A stretch of DNA of 50,399 nucleotides from Bacteriovoracaceae bacterium (GTDB lineage: Bacteria; Bdellovibrionota; Bacteriovoracia; Bacteriovoracales; Bacteriovoracaceae): positions 1 to 50,399 of the forward strand of contig JAGLPP010000088.1 of assembly GCA_023137315.1 (NCBI GenBank), in the 5' to 3' direction. Of this stretch, positions 26,277-35,372 are shown one piece after another; position 1 is the stretch's first letter; each line of letters opens with the position of its first letter. A program made the translations under genes and the position numbers. The notes under the pieces were generated by a model. The model made no database searches. It saw only the letters and a program-made list of their open reading frames with translations, and had not been told where the DNA came from.

Positions 26277-27016
26277 GCAAGTTTTTCCAACAATTCCTCG
26301 TCAAATTCAACATTATGATAAACCTTTTGAACATCATCATCATCCTCGATGATCTCAAGAAGTTTTATGAATTTTTTGAAACTTTCTTCATCGATTTTTT
26401 TATTGTCATTTGAAATTCGTTGAAGAGAAGCTTCCAGCGGTTCAAGTTCAAGCTCCTGAAGCTTTCGCTGAATATTACCGAAATCCTCCATGGCACAGAT
26501 AACGCTCACCTCATCATCAAACTCCACATCAAAGGCACCGGCATCAATCATTTCCATGGTGAATTCCTCTTCGTCAAGGCCGTTTACTGACATCGAAAAG
26601 ATTCCCTTGCGTTCAAACATAAATTGCAGACATCCGTCCTTTCCAAGATTTCCACCATGTTTTGCAAGATAGGAACGAATATTACCGACAGTCCGTATTT
26701 TGTTATCCGTCGCACATTCAATGAAAAGTGCTATTCCTCCTGGGCCAAAGGCCTCAAACGTACACTCAATATAATCCTCTCCGCCAGCCCCTGAGGCCTT
26801 TTTTATTGCCCGTTCAATATTATCCTTGGGCATGTTTAGTCCCTTGGCGTTGGCAACAGCAAGCCTGAGTCTGGGATTGGATTCAATATCGGGGCCACCA
26901 CCAGTCTTTACGGCAACAGAGATTTCCTTGATGAGCTTGGTAAAAACTTTGCCTCTTTTGGCATCCGCAGCACCCTTTTTGTGCATGATGTTTTTCCATT
27001 TACTATGACCCGCCAT
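26273..27016 (-). CDS. yebC: YebC/PmpR-family protein
   Basis: YebC/PmpR proteins are conserved three-domain factors; members act as DNA-binding regulators or, as shown for some, relieve ribosome stalling on proline-rich sequences. The start MAGHSKWKNIMHKKGAADAKRG is the universal N-terminus and is at 27014-27016, with GGAGAG upstream; the 14-codon extension before it is not conserved. Further blocks are GGPDIESNPRLRLAVANAKGLNMPKDNIERAIKKA, ECTFEAFGPGGIALFIE and AFDVEFDD. At 247 residues it is the usual length. The stop overlaps the helicase start. Confidence 0.95.
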   Translation of the reverse strand: MAGHSKWKNIMHKKGAADAKRGKVFTKLIKEISVAVKTGGGPDIESNPRLRLAVANAKGLNMPKDNIERAIKKASGAGGEDYIECTFEAFGPGGIALFIECATDNKIRTVGNIRSYLAKHGGNLGKDGCLQFMFERKGIFSMSVNGLDEEEFTMEMIDAGAFDVEFDDEVSVICAMEDFGNIQRKLQELELEPLEASLQRISNDNKKIDEESFKKFIKLLEIIEDDDDVQKVYHNVEFDEELLEKLA

Positions 27017-27123
27017 GGACTCTCTCCTTCTGTAAAAAATAACTACAAACAAGCACAACCTTATATCTCAAAAAACACATGTTGACCAATATTCAAAAAG
27101 ATGGAAAAGCAACGAAATACAAC

Positions 27124-28389
27124 CTATCGAAATTTCAGAACGAATTTATATGCGAGTAAAAAAACTGCAAGGAAGAAAAAATAAAAATAATTCATCAGAT
27201 AAAACAGGGCATAACCAACTGTACGCACAATAAAGCTCAGTCCTTCGCTTCTATAGATATATGGAGCATAACCTGGAGCTGTATTGTAATACCACGCAAT
27301 AAAAGCTTTACCGAATTGATAACGTAAAAGAACAGTATCCCGAAATCTCCTGAAATAATCCAGGACAAAGTGCTCCCTTTGAAATCCGGCCGAGAACAAA
27401 TAGCATGACTGTTTTTTTAAAAATACCTCAATCGATTCGGGGGATTCCACCATGGAATTGGAAAGTGCAGTAGTGAATTGATATTTGTTCATAAGAGCGA
27501 CAGAAAAATTATACTCCCTGTAATTAACAAGAGGATAAATATCCAGATAACCATCCTTTATAAAACCGTATTCTTCAAAAAGACTTCCGCCGGCATTTAT
27601 AACGGAATAATAAGAGTCACCGCCGTTTGATAATACGGTGCCGGCCCTCTGAATAATAAGTGTCCTGTACGCCTCGGTTGAACCCATCTCCGTGACGGTC
27701 ACTCCCTCGATAAATTCAATTTTCAACCGTCCGTCACCTTTTTCAAGAGAGATAACATCCAGTCGACCTGAGGGAATTTTGTCCGAAAAATGAAGCTTGT
27801 AATACATTCCATCGGTTCCTGACGGAACAATCTCATCATCCTTTTCAAGCGTATTATCGTCTGTGATATAAAAATACAGCATCAAATAGACTTCATTTGA
27901 GCTTCCTGCCGACAAAGACTTGTCCGACTGTTCAAAAATCTCCTTGATTGAAAACGTACATGATGCGGAAAGTGGACTGTTTGTGGAAACAATTGAATAC
28001 TGCGGCCCACCTGTCAGCCTGTATGTGGAATTTGATTCACTTTTTCTTACAGCAAGATACACGTATCGCTCGGTATCAGTGTTGGTCATTATAATATCGA
28101 CTGAAATTGTACTGGTGTCCGATGCGCTTATTGTTGGAATTGTATCAGTTGCAGAATAAGTAATATAATTTTTCTGGCCTCCAACATCGTTTTCCATTCC
28201 AATGTAAGCCTTGACGGGATACGAACTGCTTGTCGGTTCGGATGACGGTATATCGACAATCATCTGATTCAGGCCGCCATTACCGACACGAACATTATAA
28301 GATTCCGAAGGTCTTACTGTTGTTTCCGAAAAAACATTGAATGAGAGGAATAAAAATAAAATCAGGGTTATACTCTTGAACATATTCAT
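27124..28389 (-). CDS. Exported protein with CFI-box-like membrane-anchored tail
   Basis: A signal peptide (to about residue 21, NVFSE) is followed by about 300 residues of beta-rich, Ser/Thr-rich sequence with at least two domain-like halves. The C-terminal part reads CYLFSAGFQREHFVLDYFRRFRDTVLL (from about residue 330), GKAFIAWYYNTAPGYAPYI and finally a hydrophobic helix (about 395-417) and FKFR. This resembles the CFI-box-CTERM tail (CFIATAAYGS...LRRFRD..L...G..F...YY..SP..A), here diverged at the box. Such tails occur on exported proteins of Deltaproteobacteria and relatives. The ligand or enzyme role of the main domain is unknown. Confidence 0.72.
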   Translation of the reverse strand: MNMFKSITLILFLFLSFNVFSETTVRPSESYNVRVGNGGLNQMIVDIPSSEPTSSSYPVKAYIGMENDVGGQKNYITYSATDTIPTISASDTSTISVDIIMTNTDTERYVYLAVRKSESNSTYRLTGGPQYSIVSTNSPLSASCTFSIKEIFEQSDKSLSAGSSNEVYLMLYFYITDDNTLEKDDEIVPSGTDGMYYKLHFSDKIPSGRLDVISLEKGDGRLKIEFIEGVTVTEMGSTEAYRTLIIQRAGTVLSNGGDSYYSVINAGGSLFEEYGFIKDGYLDIYPLVNYREYNFSVALMNKYQFTTALSNSMVESPESIEVFLKKQSCYLFSAGFQREHFVLDYFRRFRDTVLLRYQFGKAFIAWYYNTAPGYAPYIYRSEGLSFIVRTVGYALFYLMNYFYFFFLAVFLLAYKFVLKFR

Positions 28390-28416
28390 CAGTATCTCAA
28401 CTGTTGATCGTGATAG

Positions 28417-29424
28417 TCAAGAATTTCGCAGTTTTGTCGATGAAATATGTTTAAAATCATGCTCTGGAAAAATCTCCATTTCAAGATTATTATTACATTG
28501 TTTGATTTTTAAAACGACTTCGTCACGTTCATCCCTTTCAAGAACTCTCGGAACCACATAAAGAACGTCAAGAGTTCTAATCAGAAGCTTTGCATCCTTC
28601 CACCCAAAAATTGAACCTGCACCGTCATCCCCCATGAGAAGACCTTTTCTTTCGACGTTGACGTATTTAAACCAGTTTATTGTTGGATTCGTGTCCTCAC
28701 TCCCCCAAAAACCGGGATATACCGCAGCAGATGTATCCCCAAGCGTGCGGCAAATTTCAATAAAGCTGGCAAAATAACACTGTTTCGTGGGCCGAACCAG
28801 CATGGAATGCTTCCATGGATTGGAATCGGGAACAACAACAAGAGTGGCTTCTCGATGTTTTTCACAAAAAAGATTTACACACACCATATGACCTTCATGC
28901 CACGGATTAAAGCTTCCACCAAAAAAAACAAGCTCATTATTTTTTTTAAAACTGTTTTTGAAAATTTCGCCAGGAAGTGTTTTTCCTGCAAGTTTATCCG
29001 AGTATCCCGGCATAAAAGACCAGCATTTCCCCAATGCCTCACAAAGTATCGCACCATGATCAAATGCCATTTTGCCAACATCAAGAAGATTTACCCAGTC
29101 AGCAGAATCCGCATCATCACCTGCCGTAACATTTACGGGGGCATCCAGCCAAAAAAGAAATGGGTGGGTTATCGTATGTCCCCTTGGATCACGCCCTTTC
29201 TTTCTTCGAACGGAAAGCACTACCGCACTATCTGCTGAAAGTTGCAACCCCGCTTCTTCATCAAGTTCACGAAGACAGGCATCCATTTCCGATTCACCCT
29301 CGTCAATAAATCCTCCTGGAAAGGCCCGTTCATTTTGAAATGGAGGATTTTTTCTCCTGATCAAAAGCACCTTGAGATTTTCGCCGGTTCCGGCAAGGAC
29401 AACCGCGTCCGCCGTTTGCTTCAT
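28417..29424 (-). CDS. Nudix hydrolase fused to a NadD/NadM-type nucleotidyltransferase
   Basis: Residues about 1-150 are a Nudix hydrolase with an exact box: G-F-I-D-E-G-E...RELDEEAGL (about 38-60), likely acting on ADP-ribose or related nucleotides. Residues about 165-335 are a nucleotidylyltransferase with [13 protein letters not shown] and the late ISSTKLR, the ATP-binding signature of NMN/NaMN adenylyltransferases. Fusions of these activities (NadM-Nudix) are known, but there the transferase is N-terminal; here the order is reversed. It would link NAD synthesis with breakdown of ADP-ribose. The ATG overlaps the pgi stop (ATGA). Confidence 0.87.
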   Translation of the reverse strand: MKQTADAVVLAGTGENLKVLLIRRKNPPFQNERAFPGGFIDEGESEMDACLRELDEEAGLQLSADSAVVLSVRRKKGRDPRGHTITHPFLFWLDAPVNVTAGDDADSADWVNLLDVGKMAFDHGAILCEALGKCWSFMPGYSDKLAGKTLPGEIFKNSFKKNNELVFFGGSFNPWHEGHMVCVNLFCEKHREATLVVVPDSNPWKHSMLVRPTKQCYFASFIEICRTLGDTSAAVYPGFWGSEDTNPTINWFKYVNVERKGLLMGDDGAGSIFGWKDAKLLIRTLDVLYVVPRVLERDERDEVVLKIKQCNNNLEMEIFPEHDFKHISSTKLRNS

Positions 29425-31040
29425 TTCATCTTCCGAAAATATTTTATCAAATTATTGGTTGATGAATCATGAACAAGTTCCATCTTTTCATCCATTTCTA
29501 TTTCGGGAATGATTTTTTTTGCGAGCACCTTTCCAAGCTCAACTCCCCATTGATCAAAGGAATTTATATTCCAGACAACACCCTGAACAAAAATCTTGTG
29601 TTCATACATGGCAATCAATTTACCAAGTGTTTTCGGATCAAGTTTTTCCGCCATTATAGTAGTCGATGGACGATTACCATCAAAAACCTTGAACGGTATA
29701 AGCTCTTCAGAAACACCCTCATCTTTAACCTGTTCTTCTGTCTTTCCAAAAGCAAGTGCCTCGGCCTGGGCGAACATATTCGCCATCAACTTGACATGAT
29801 GATCACCAACGGGATTCAAACTTTTAGCAAAGCCAATAAAATCCGATGGAATCATTTTTGTTCCCTGGTGAATCAACTGATAAAATGCATGCTGGCCGTT
29901 GGTTCCAGGTTCACCCCAGATAATCGGACCGGTTTGGTAATCAACCTTCACTCCTTTCCGATTTACCGATTTACCGTTTGATTCCATATCACTTTGCTGG
30001 AGATAGGCCGGGAAACGATGCATGTATTGATCATAAGGCAATATCGCGTGGGTTCCGGCATTGAAAAAATTGTTATACCAGACTCCTAAAAGTCCAAGTA
30101 TCACTGGAATATTCCTACGAAAATCCGTCGTCTCCTTGAAATGAACATCCATTTCATGGAATCCCTGAAGAAGATCAAAAAAATTATCCGGCCCTATTGA
30201 AATCATAATAGGCAACCCGATGGCCGATGTAAGTGAGTATCTTCCTCCAACCCAATCCCAGAAAACAAACATGTTCTTCGGATCAATTCCAAATTCACAA
30301 ACGGCCTTTTCATTTGTTGAAAGTGCCACAAAATGTTTTTCCACGGCACCACTGTCTCCAAGCGCATCCACAAGCCAACTGCGCGCCGAATGAGCATTGG
30401 TCATCGTTTCCTGGGTCGTAAATGTTTTTGAAGCAACGATGAAAAGCGTTTCTGCTGGATCCTTGTCACGAATAGTTTCCGCAAGGTGTGTACCATCAAT
30501 ATTTGAAACAAAAGAAACATCAATATTGCGATCGGAATAATATTTCAACGCCTCCGTTACCATGACCGGCCCAAGGTCTGAACCACCGATCCCGATATTT
30601 ATGACGTTTTTTATTCTTTTACCAGTATGTCCCTTCCATTGCCCACTTCTAAGACTTACTGAAAAACTTTCCATTTTTGACAGAACAGCATCGACATCCT
30701 CCATTACATCCTTATCATCGACAATAACAGGCCATCCGCTTCGATTTCGAAGGGCCACATGCAAAACAGGTCTGTTTTCGGTATTATTGATCCTTCTCCC
30801 GCGAAACATATTAGCTATGTGCTTCGACAAACCCGATGCTCCAGCCAGATCCACCAGCATATCCACTGTTTCATTGAAAATCCTGTGCTTGGAAAAATCA
30901 ACATACATACCACATTCTTCCAGCGTAAAGTCGGACGCCCTCCCCTTGTTCCCTGAAAAAAGATCCTTGATGGTAACCGTCCTTACCTTATGAAAATGCT
31001 CCTGTAATTTCTTCCATTCATCAAGATTGGTCAGACTCAT
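29421..31040 (-). CDS. pgi: Glucose-6-phosphate isomerase
   Basis: Pgi interconverts glucose 6-phosphate and fructose 6-phosphate. The ATG at 31038-31040 ([12 protein letters not shown]) has GGAGGG five bases upstream; the 14 codons before it are not conserved. Landmarks are [46 protein letters not shown] (residue region with the catalytic Arg), [19 protein letters not shown] with the catalytic Glu/His, and a late [16 protein letters not shown] with the catalytic Lys. At 539 residues it matches the E. coli-type enzyme. It is followed by and coupled to the Nudix-adenylyltransferase gene. Confidence 0.97.
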   Translation of the reverse strand: MSLTNLDEWKKLQEHFHKVRTVTIKDLFSGNKGRASDFTLEECGMYVDFSKHRIFNETVDMLVDLAGASGLSKHIANMFRGRRINNTENRPVLHVALRNRSGWPVIVDDKDVMEDVDAVLSKMESFSVSLRSGQWKGHTGKRIKNVINIGIGGSDLGPVMVTEALKYYSDRNIDVSFVSNIDGTHLAETIRDKDPAETLFIVASKTFTTQETMTNAHSARSWLVDALGDSGAVEKHFVALSTNEKAVCEFGIDPKNMFVFWDWVGGRYSLTSAIGLPIMISIGPDNFFDLLQGFHEMDVHFKETTDFRRNIPVILGLLGVWYNNFFNAGTHAILPYDQYMHRFPAYLQQSDMESNGKSVNRKGVKVDYQTGPIIWGEPGTNGQHAFYQLIHQGTKMIPSDFIGFAKSLNPVGDHHVKLMANMFAQAEALAFGKTEEQVKDEGVSEELIPFKVFDGNRPSTTIMAEKLDPKTLGKLIAMYEHKIFVQGVVWNINSFDQWGVELGKVLAKKIIPEIEMDEKMELVHDSSTNNLIKYFRKMK

Positions 31041-31161
31041 GATTCCCTCCGGTTGGTAAACTATACAATACCCTCCAATCATGTAATTGAAAATTGTGCA
31101 ATGCTGCCAATATTTAATAAAAAACGAAGATTATTAATGTTTTTTATAAACAATTGAATGG

Positions 31162-31190
31162 TTGACCACCAATATCACCGCTCCTATGAT
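31162..31190 (+). promoter_or_regulatory. Sigma-70-type promoter of pckA
   Basis: TTGACC (31162-31167), a 17-base spacer and TATGAT (31185-31190) precede the ATG at 31223. Transcription would begin near 31197, giving a leader of about 25 bases that contains AGGAG. Both boxes match the consensus at five of six positions. Confidence 0.65.
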
Positions 31191-31222
31191 TATAGCCGAA
31201 ATCACCAACAGGAGTTCCCCAA

Positions 31223-32872
31223 ATGAACGAACTGATACCAATGTTGACGGATGCAATAAAATCCCATCCAAACTCCATTCACAATATGCCAAGAAAGAGG
31301 ATGATCGAACTGTCCGTTGCAAACGGTGAAGCCTGTATTTCAAAAAATGGTACCCTCGCCACATGGACACCTCCCGAATCAACAGGCAGAAGCCCGCAGG
31401 ACACTGTCACTGTAAGAAGGCAGGAAAATCTGGAAACTTTGGATTGGGCCTCCAAGTATAATATTCCTTTCCGGGAAGAAACATTTGATATGTTTTTTGA
31501 AGACGCACTCAAATTCATGCGACAAAAAAAAGAATTATATATTGTTGACCGTGTAATAGGTGCAGACCCCACATATGCCCTCCCGGTAAAGCTCGTAACG
31601 GATCGTGCCCTTGGAACGCTTTTTGCGGATAATATGTTCAGACCGGTAACTTCCGATATTGAAAAAAGTTGTTTTTATCAAAAACCGTTTCATCTCATCT
31701 GTCTTCCTTACGACAAACTTAATACCGATCGTTACCACGGCAGACTAAGAAAACTTCCAGACGGGAGAACCTCCAATATGGTTGTTGCCATGGACATGGA
31801 AAGAAGAATGGGGATAGTTATAGGTTCATCCTATTGCGGAACAATGAAGAAAATGCTTTTTACAGTAATAAATTATTATCTCCCATTCCACGGAATTCTT
31901 CCCCTTCATTGCTCGGCCAACGAGGGAAAAAACGGCGAAAGTGCCATGCTGCTGGGACTCTCCGGGACCGGAAAAACAACACTCTCCGCCGACCATCACC
32001 GTGCCCTTTTAGGTGATGACGAACACGGCTGGGGACCGGAGGGTATAGCAAATTTTGAATATGGCTGTTACGCAAAAATGCTGGATATCACCGAGGACAA
32101 GGAGCCAGACATCTGGAATGCAGTCCTGCACGAGGACGATTACCTGAATCACGGTGCCATTATTGAAAACGCATTAATGTTCCCTAACGGTGAATTTGAT
32201 TTTTCCGACGACAGACTAACTCCAAACTCGCGTTCCTCGTATCCTCTGTCCTTTCTTGAAAACATCAAGGAACCATCAGTCGCAAATCACCCGAAAACAA
32301 TTATTTTTCTCACTGCGGATGCTTACGGTGTTCTCCCCCCGATTTCCAAACTCGATCCGTACCAGGCAAGACTGTGGTTTCTAATGGGATATACCAGCAA
32401 ACTTGCCGGAACAGAAACAGGAATCATAAAACCTGAAACCACTTTTTCAAGGTTCTTCGGTGCCCCATTCATGCCTGGAAATCCTGACATCTATTCCAAA
32501 ATGCTCGGAGAGAAGATGGATACTTATAACACACGCGTATTTTTAATCAATACAGGTTGGAGCGGTGGAGAATATGGAGTCGGAAACCGTATCAATCTCA
32601 AACACACAAGGGCCATGTTAAATGCGGCCTTGGAAGGTAAACTGGATAACATCGAATATGATTATGATCCACTTTTTCATCTGAACATTCCAAAAAGCTG
32701 TCCAAATATTCCACAGCATATTCTCTTTCCCAAAAATACGTGGGAGGACAAAGGGTCTTTCGACCTCACTGCAAAAAAACTCGCCAACCAGTTTTCCAAA
32801 TATTTTGACAAGTCCTTCAAGGGACACAACATCCACAAAAAAGTAAAGGCCGCCTGTCCTGGTAAAAAATAA
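31223..32872 (+). CDS. pckA: Phosphoenolpyruvate carboxykinase (ATP)
   Basis: PckA converts oxaloacetate to phosphoenolpyruvate for gluconeogenesis. The 549 residues contain the phosphate-binding loop GLSGTGKTTLSAD, the metal-binding kinase-2 motif LLGDDEHGW, the oxaloacetate loop HCSANEG, ADAYGVLPP and the late TRVFLINTGWSGG. This is the ATP-type enzyme, since the GTP-type has distinct motifs. The start has AGGAG at seven bases and a clear promoter. It lies next to the divergent pgi, and together with the phosphorylase at the left end suggests active carbohydrate cycling. Confidence 0.97.
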   Translation: MNELIPMLTDAIKSHPNSIHNMPRKRMIELSVANGEACISKNGTLATWTPPESTGRSPQDTVTVRRQENLETLDWASKYNIPFREETFDMFFEDALKFMRQKKELYIVDRVIGADPTYALPVKLVTDRALGTLFADNMFRPVTSDIEKSCFYQKPFHLICLPYDKLNTDRYHGRLRKLPDGRTSNMVVAMDMERRMGIVIGSSYCGTMKKMLFTVINYYLPFHGILPLHCSANEGKNGESAMLLGLSGTGKTTLSADHHRALLGDDEHGWGPEGIANFEYGCYAKMLDITEDKEPDIWNAVLHEDDYLNHGAIIENALMFPNGEFDFSDDRLTPNSRSSYPLSFLENIKEPSVANHPKTIIFLTADAYGVLPPISKLDPYQARLWFLMGYTSKLAGTETGIIKPETTFSRFFGAPFMPGNPDIYSKMLGEKMDTYNTRVFLINTGWSGGEYGVGNRINLKHTRAMLNAALEGKLDNIEYDYDPLFHLNIPKSCPNIPQHILFPKNTWEDKGSFDLTAKKLANQFSKYFDKSFKGHNIHKKVKAACPGKK

Positions 32873-32936
32873 TCTTGCAGCAGGCCAACAAGTTGCATAT
32901 AATAAACAAAAAATATTCGATTCAGGGATTTATTAT

Positions 32937-33002
32937 ATGTACAAGTGGTTTTTTATGTTTCTGGTTCTTATCTTTATCGCCAAGATTTCGTTTGGTGGAT
33001 AA
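32937..33002 (+). CDS. Possible 21-residue hydrophobic peptide
   Basis: The frame encodes MYKWFFMFLVLIFIAKISFGG: two positive residues flanking a run of hydrophobics, enough for one membrane segment. AGGGA lies ten bases upstream, a little far. It is in an otherwise empty gap after pckA. It resembles either a tiny membrane protein or a bare signal peptide. Conservation in relatives would decide; at this length chance is a real alternative. Confidence 0.3.
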   Translation: MYKWFFMFLVLIFIAKISFGG

Positions 33003-33083
33003 TTCGATAACTGTCTGTAATTATTAAAAAGTATCGATTTACCTTTTCTTTTTTACTGCCATGCGTTATAATATTACGTAATT

Positions 33084-33299
33084 ATGGCACTAAATATAAA
33101 AAACTTGGAACCTTTGGACCATCCGAGAGTTCGGCTCTTGGATCAGAGACAGGAGATAAAGATCCTGACTCTGGATGATAGTACTCGTGAAAATATTGCC
33201 TCCAAAAAAAATCTTGATACTGAATACGAAAGCAAATTAAAGAAAAAAAAGAAGAAAATCATAGAGACTGATAACATCAAACTTCTCGATGTTATCTAA
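33084..33299 (+). CDS. Small lysine-rich protein of unknown function, possibly leaderless
   Basis: A 71-residue protein (MALNIKNLEPLDHPR...) with no signal peptide or membrane segment, ending in a strongly basic run (KLKKKKKKIIETD). I do not recognise it. No SD precedes the ATG, but a perfect TATAAT lies at 33067-33072, which would start transcription only about five bases before the ATG; the mRNA may therefore be leaderless. The -35 region is poor. It is followed at 50 bases by an SH3-like secreted protein. Its charge would suit RNA or membrane contact, which is speculation. Confidence 0.5.
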   Translation: MALNIKNLEPLDHPRVRLLDQRQEIKILTLDDSTRENIASKKNLDTEYESKLKKKKKKIIETDNIKLLDVI

Positions 33300-33349
33300 T
33301 TCCTGTTTTAGGTGGCCCTTTAATACCGGGAAGGATAAAATCTTGATAT

Positions 33350-33772
33350 ATGCACTCGATAAACAGATATATATTAGTATGTGTCACGTTGTTATTCACG
33401 GGAATTGCCTCAACGCAATCCCTTGCCAAAAAAAACAAAACCACAAAAAATAAAATCGTTGGAATTGAATATTTCAAATTCATGTTCGGCCATATCCACC
33501 TCAATCCACTGAGATATTCCGAATCACTCACAGCAATTAGCTGCGGACATCCTGTAAAGATTTATAACAAGCAAAAAGGTGACTGGAAATTCGTCAAAGT
33601 TGGCCCCTACAAGGGGTACATTCATAAAAAGGCACTTAGCGCAAAAAAACCGCTATGCTTTCAGGATAGATATCCTAAATTCTTCGATCTGTTTGAGCTT
33701 GATCCATCCGAGCAGTATTACTGGGGCCGGCTTTTCGACCAATATGTCCGTGGAAAAAGCAAGCTAAAATAG
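33350..33772 (+). CDS. Exported SH3-like domain protein
   Basis: A signal peptide (to about residue 26, STQSLA-KK) is followed by a basic linker and a bacterial SH3-like domain: AISCGHPVKIYNKQKGDWKFVKVGPYKGYIHKKALSAKKP (about 63-102). SH3b domains in exported proteins often bind cell-wall peptides. The C-terminal part (FFDLFELDPSEQYYWGRLFDQYVRG) is a helical tail of unknown use. The single mature cysteine pair (SCGH, LCFQ) could form a disulfide. An SD-like GGGAAGG lies 17 bases before the ATG, too far for a normal spacing, so the start is less certain. Confidence 0.7.
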   Translation: MHSINRYILVCVTLLFTGIASTQSLAKKNKTTKNKIVGIEYFKFMFGHIHLNPLRYSESLTAISCGHPVKIYNKQKGDWKFVKVGPYKGYIHKKALSAKKPLCFQDRYPKFFDLFELDPSEQYYWGRLFDQYVRGKSKLK

Positions 33773-33845
33773 ACAACTACACGCCTTGTATGTTAAAAAA
33801 TCCTCGATATTTTCACCCAACAAAGGTTTCAAAAAGGATGTAAGT

Positions 33846-35372
33846 ATGACACCACTAATTATCAGCGGACAAGACCTCACAATTCTAAATGTTGTCGAAG
33901 TTGCAAGACATAATCGACCTGTTGAGCTGCACCCCGACGCACTTTCTCGAATCAAAAAATGCCGGACAATGGTTGAAAACAAGATTGAGGCCGGTGAAAT
34001 AATGTATGGTGTGAACACAGGTATCGGAGAATTCTCGGAAATTGTTCTCGACAATGATCAGATAAAGGATTTTCAAAAATATTTAGTCTACAACCATGCT
34101 GCAGGAATCGGTGATCCTGCTCCAATCGAATATGTAAGGGGTGCCATGCTCGGAAGAGTAAATGTTCACGCTCACGGAAATTCAGGTTGCCGACCGGATA
34201 TCACTCTCACACTCATCGAAATGCTCAACAAAGGGGTGACTCCATTCGTTTGTCAGAAAGGTTCCGTTGGTGCCTGCGGTGACCTTGCTCCAATGAGTCA
34301 GATTGCACTTCTTATGCTGGGTGAAGGCCAAGCTTACTATAAGGACAAACTTCTACCGGGCAAAGATGCAATGGATGAGGCTGGAATAAAAATTCCAGGA
34401 CTTCATGCACGCGACGGACTGGCCACCATCAACGGCTCCAATCTGCTCACCGCCATGAGCGCAATCATGCTTTATGATACCAACCGATGGCTCAAGCAGG
34501 CTGAAATTGCAGCAGCAATGAGCCTGGAGGCACTTCGCGCAAATATGAAACCCTATACTTCAAAACTTCACGAAGTACGCGGGTTTCAAGGTGCAGTCAG
34601 ATCTGCAAATGCCATTTGCAAATTAGTTAAAAACGGTGACCTGGAATCCGGAAAAATAAAATGCAAGGTTCAGGATGCCTATTCCATGCGATCCACTCCA
34701 CAGGTCATAGGAGCAGCTCACGACACAGTAAGATGGGCACGTTCCCAGGTTGAAATTGAACTTAACGGTGTCGGTGACAACCCCATTTTTTTCCCGGATG
34801 AAAATATGCAGCTATCCGGTGCCAACTTCCAGGGAACTCCTGTTTCCCTTCCAATGGACATGGTCGGTGTAGCAGTTACAATGATCAGTGTCTTAAGTGA
34901 AAGACGACTCAACCGTCTGAACAACCCTGCACTTTCGGTTGGACTTCCGGCCTTTTTAACAAAAGGGGCAGGAATGTTTTCCGGACTAATGCTTTCCCAA
35001 TATACGGCCGATATGCAGATCGTTGAACAAAGAATTCTCTCAGCTCCGGCCAGCATTCAATCAATTCCTGCAGCCGCAGATCAGGAGGATTTTGTTTCCA
35101 TGGGAATGAATACAGCTATTAAAAATTTCCAAATCATGGACAACGCTTACGGTATTTTGGGAATCGAAATGATGGCCGCAGCACAGGCCCTTGATTTCCG
35201 CGACTGGTCTTTCGGCAACGGAACGCAAGTTGGACACAAGGTGGTAAGACGTCATGTGGAATTTCTTGAAATAGACAGGCCTCTATATCCTGATCATACA
35301 AAAATGAAAGAGGTGATCAAATCATGTGAAATTCTCGATGAAGTTGAAAAGGCCGTAGGATCACTGGAATAA
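33846..35372 (+). CDS. hutH: Histidine/aromatic amino acid ammonia-lyase with Ala-Cys-Gly cofactor triad
   Basis: A MIO-type ammonia-lyase, 508 residues, probably deaminating histidine (or another aromatic amino acid) to an acrylate. Landmarks: catalytic Tyr in MYGVNTGIGEFSE, LVYNHAAGIGDP (an N-H pair where histidine lyases have S-H), RVNVHAHGNSGCRPD, LATINGSN, QDAYSMRSTPQVIGAAHD, DNPIFF, SGANFQGTP and EDFVSMGMNTA. The triad that makes the MIO cofactor is Ala143-Cys144-Gly145 (bases 34272-34280), not Ala-Ser-Gly. The ATG at 33846 has AGGA eight bases upstream; a start at 33786 is not family-like. No hutU, hutI or hutG gene adjoins it. Its end overlaps a convergent gene by 12 bases. Confidence 0.85.
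   Translation: MTPLIISGQDLTILNVVEVARHNRPVELHPDALSRIKKCRTMVENKIEAGEIMYGVNTGIGEFSEIVLDNDQIKDFQKYLVYNHAAGIGDPAPIEYVRGAMLGRVNVHAHGNSGCRPDITLTLIEMLNKGVTPFVCQKGSVGACGDLAPMSQIALLMLGEGQAYYKDKLLPGKDAMDEAGIKIPGLHARDGLATINGSNLLTAMSAIMLYDTNRWLKQAEIAAAMSLEALRANMKPYTSKLHEVRGFQGAVRSANAICKLVKNGDLESGKIKCKVQDAYSMRSTPQVIGAAHDTVRWARSQVEIELNGVGDNPIFFPDENMQLSGANFQGTPVSLPMDMVGVAVTMISVLSERRLNRLNNPALSVGLPAFLTKGAGMFSGLMLSQYTADMQIVEQRILSAPASIQSIPAAADQEDFVSMGMNTAIKNFQIMDNAYGILGIEMMAAAQALDFRDWSFGNGTQVGHKVVRRHVEFLEIDRPLYPDHTKMKEVIKSCEILDEVEKAVGSLE

Noticed and set aside
33846-35372. Complete histidine-utilisation operon
   Set aside because: Only the ammonia-lyase is present; flanking genes are an SH3-like protein and a pyrophosphatase, with no urocanase or imidazolonepropionase.
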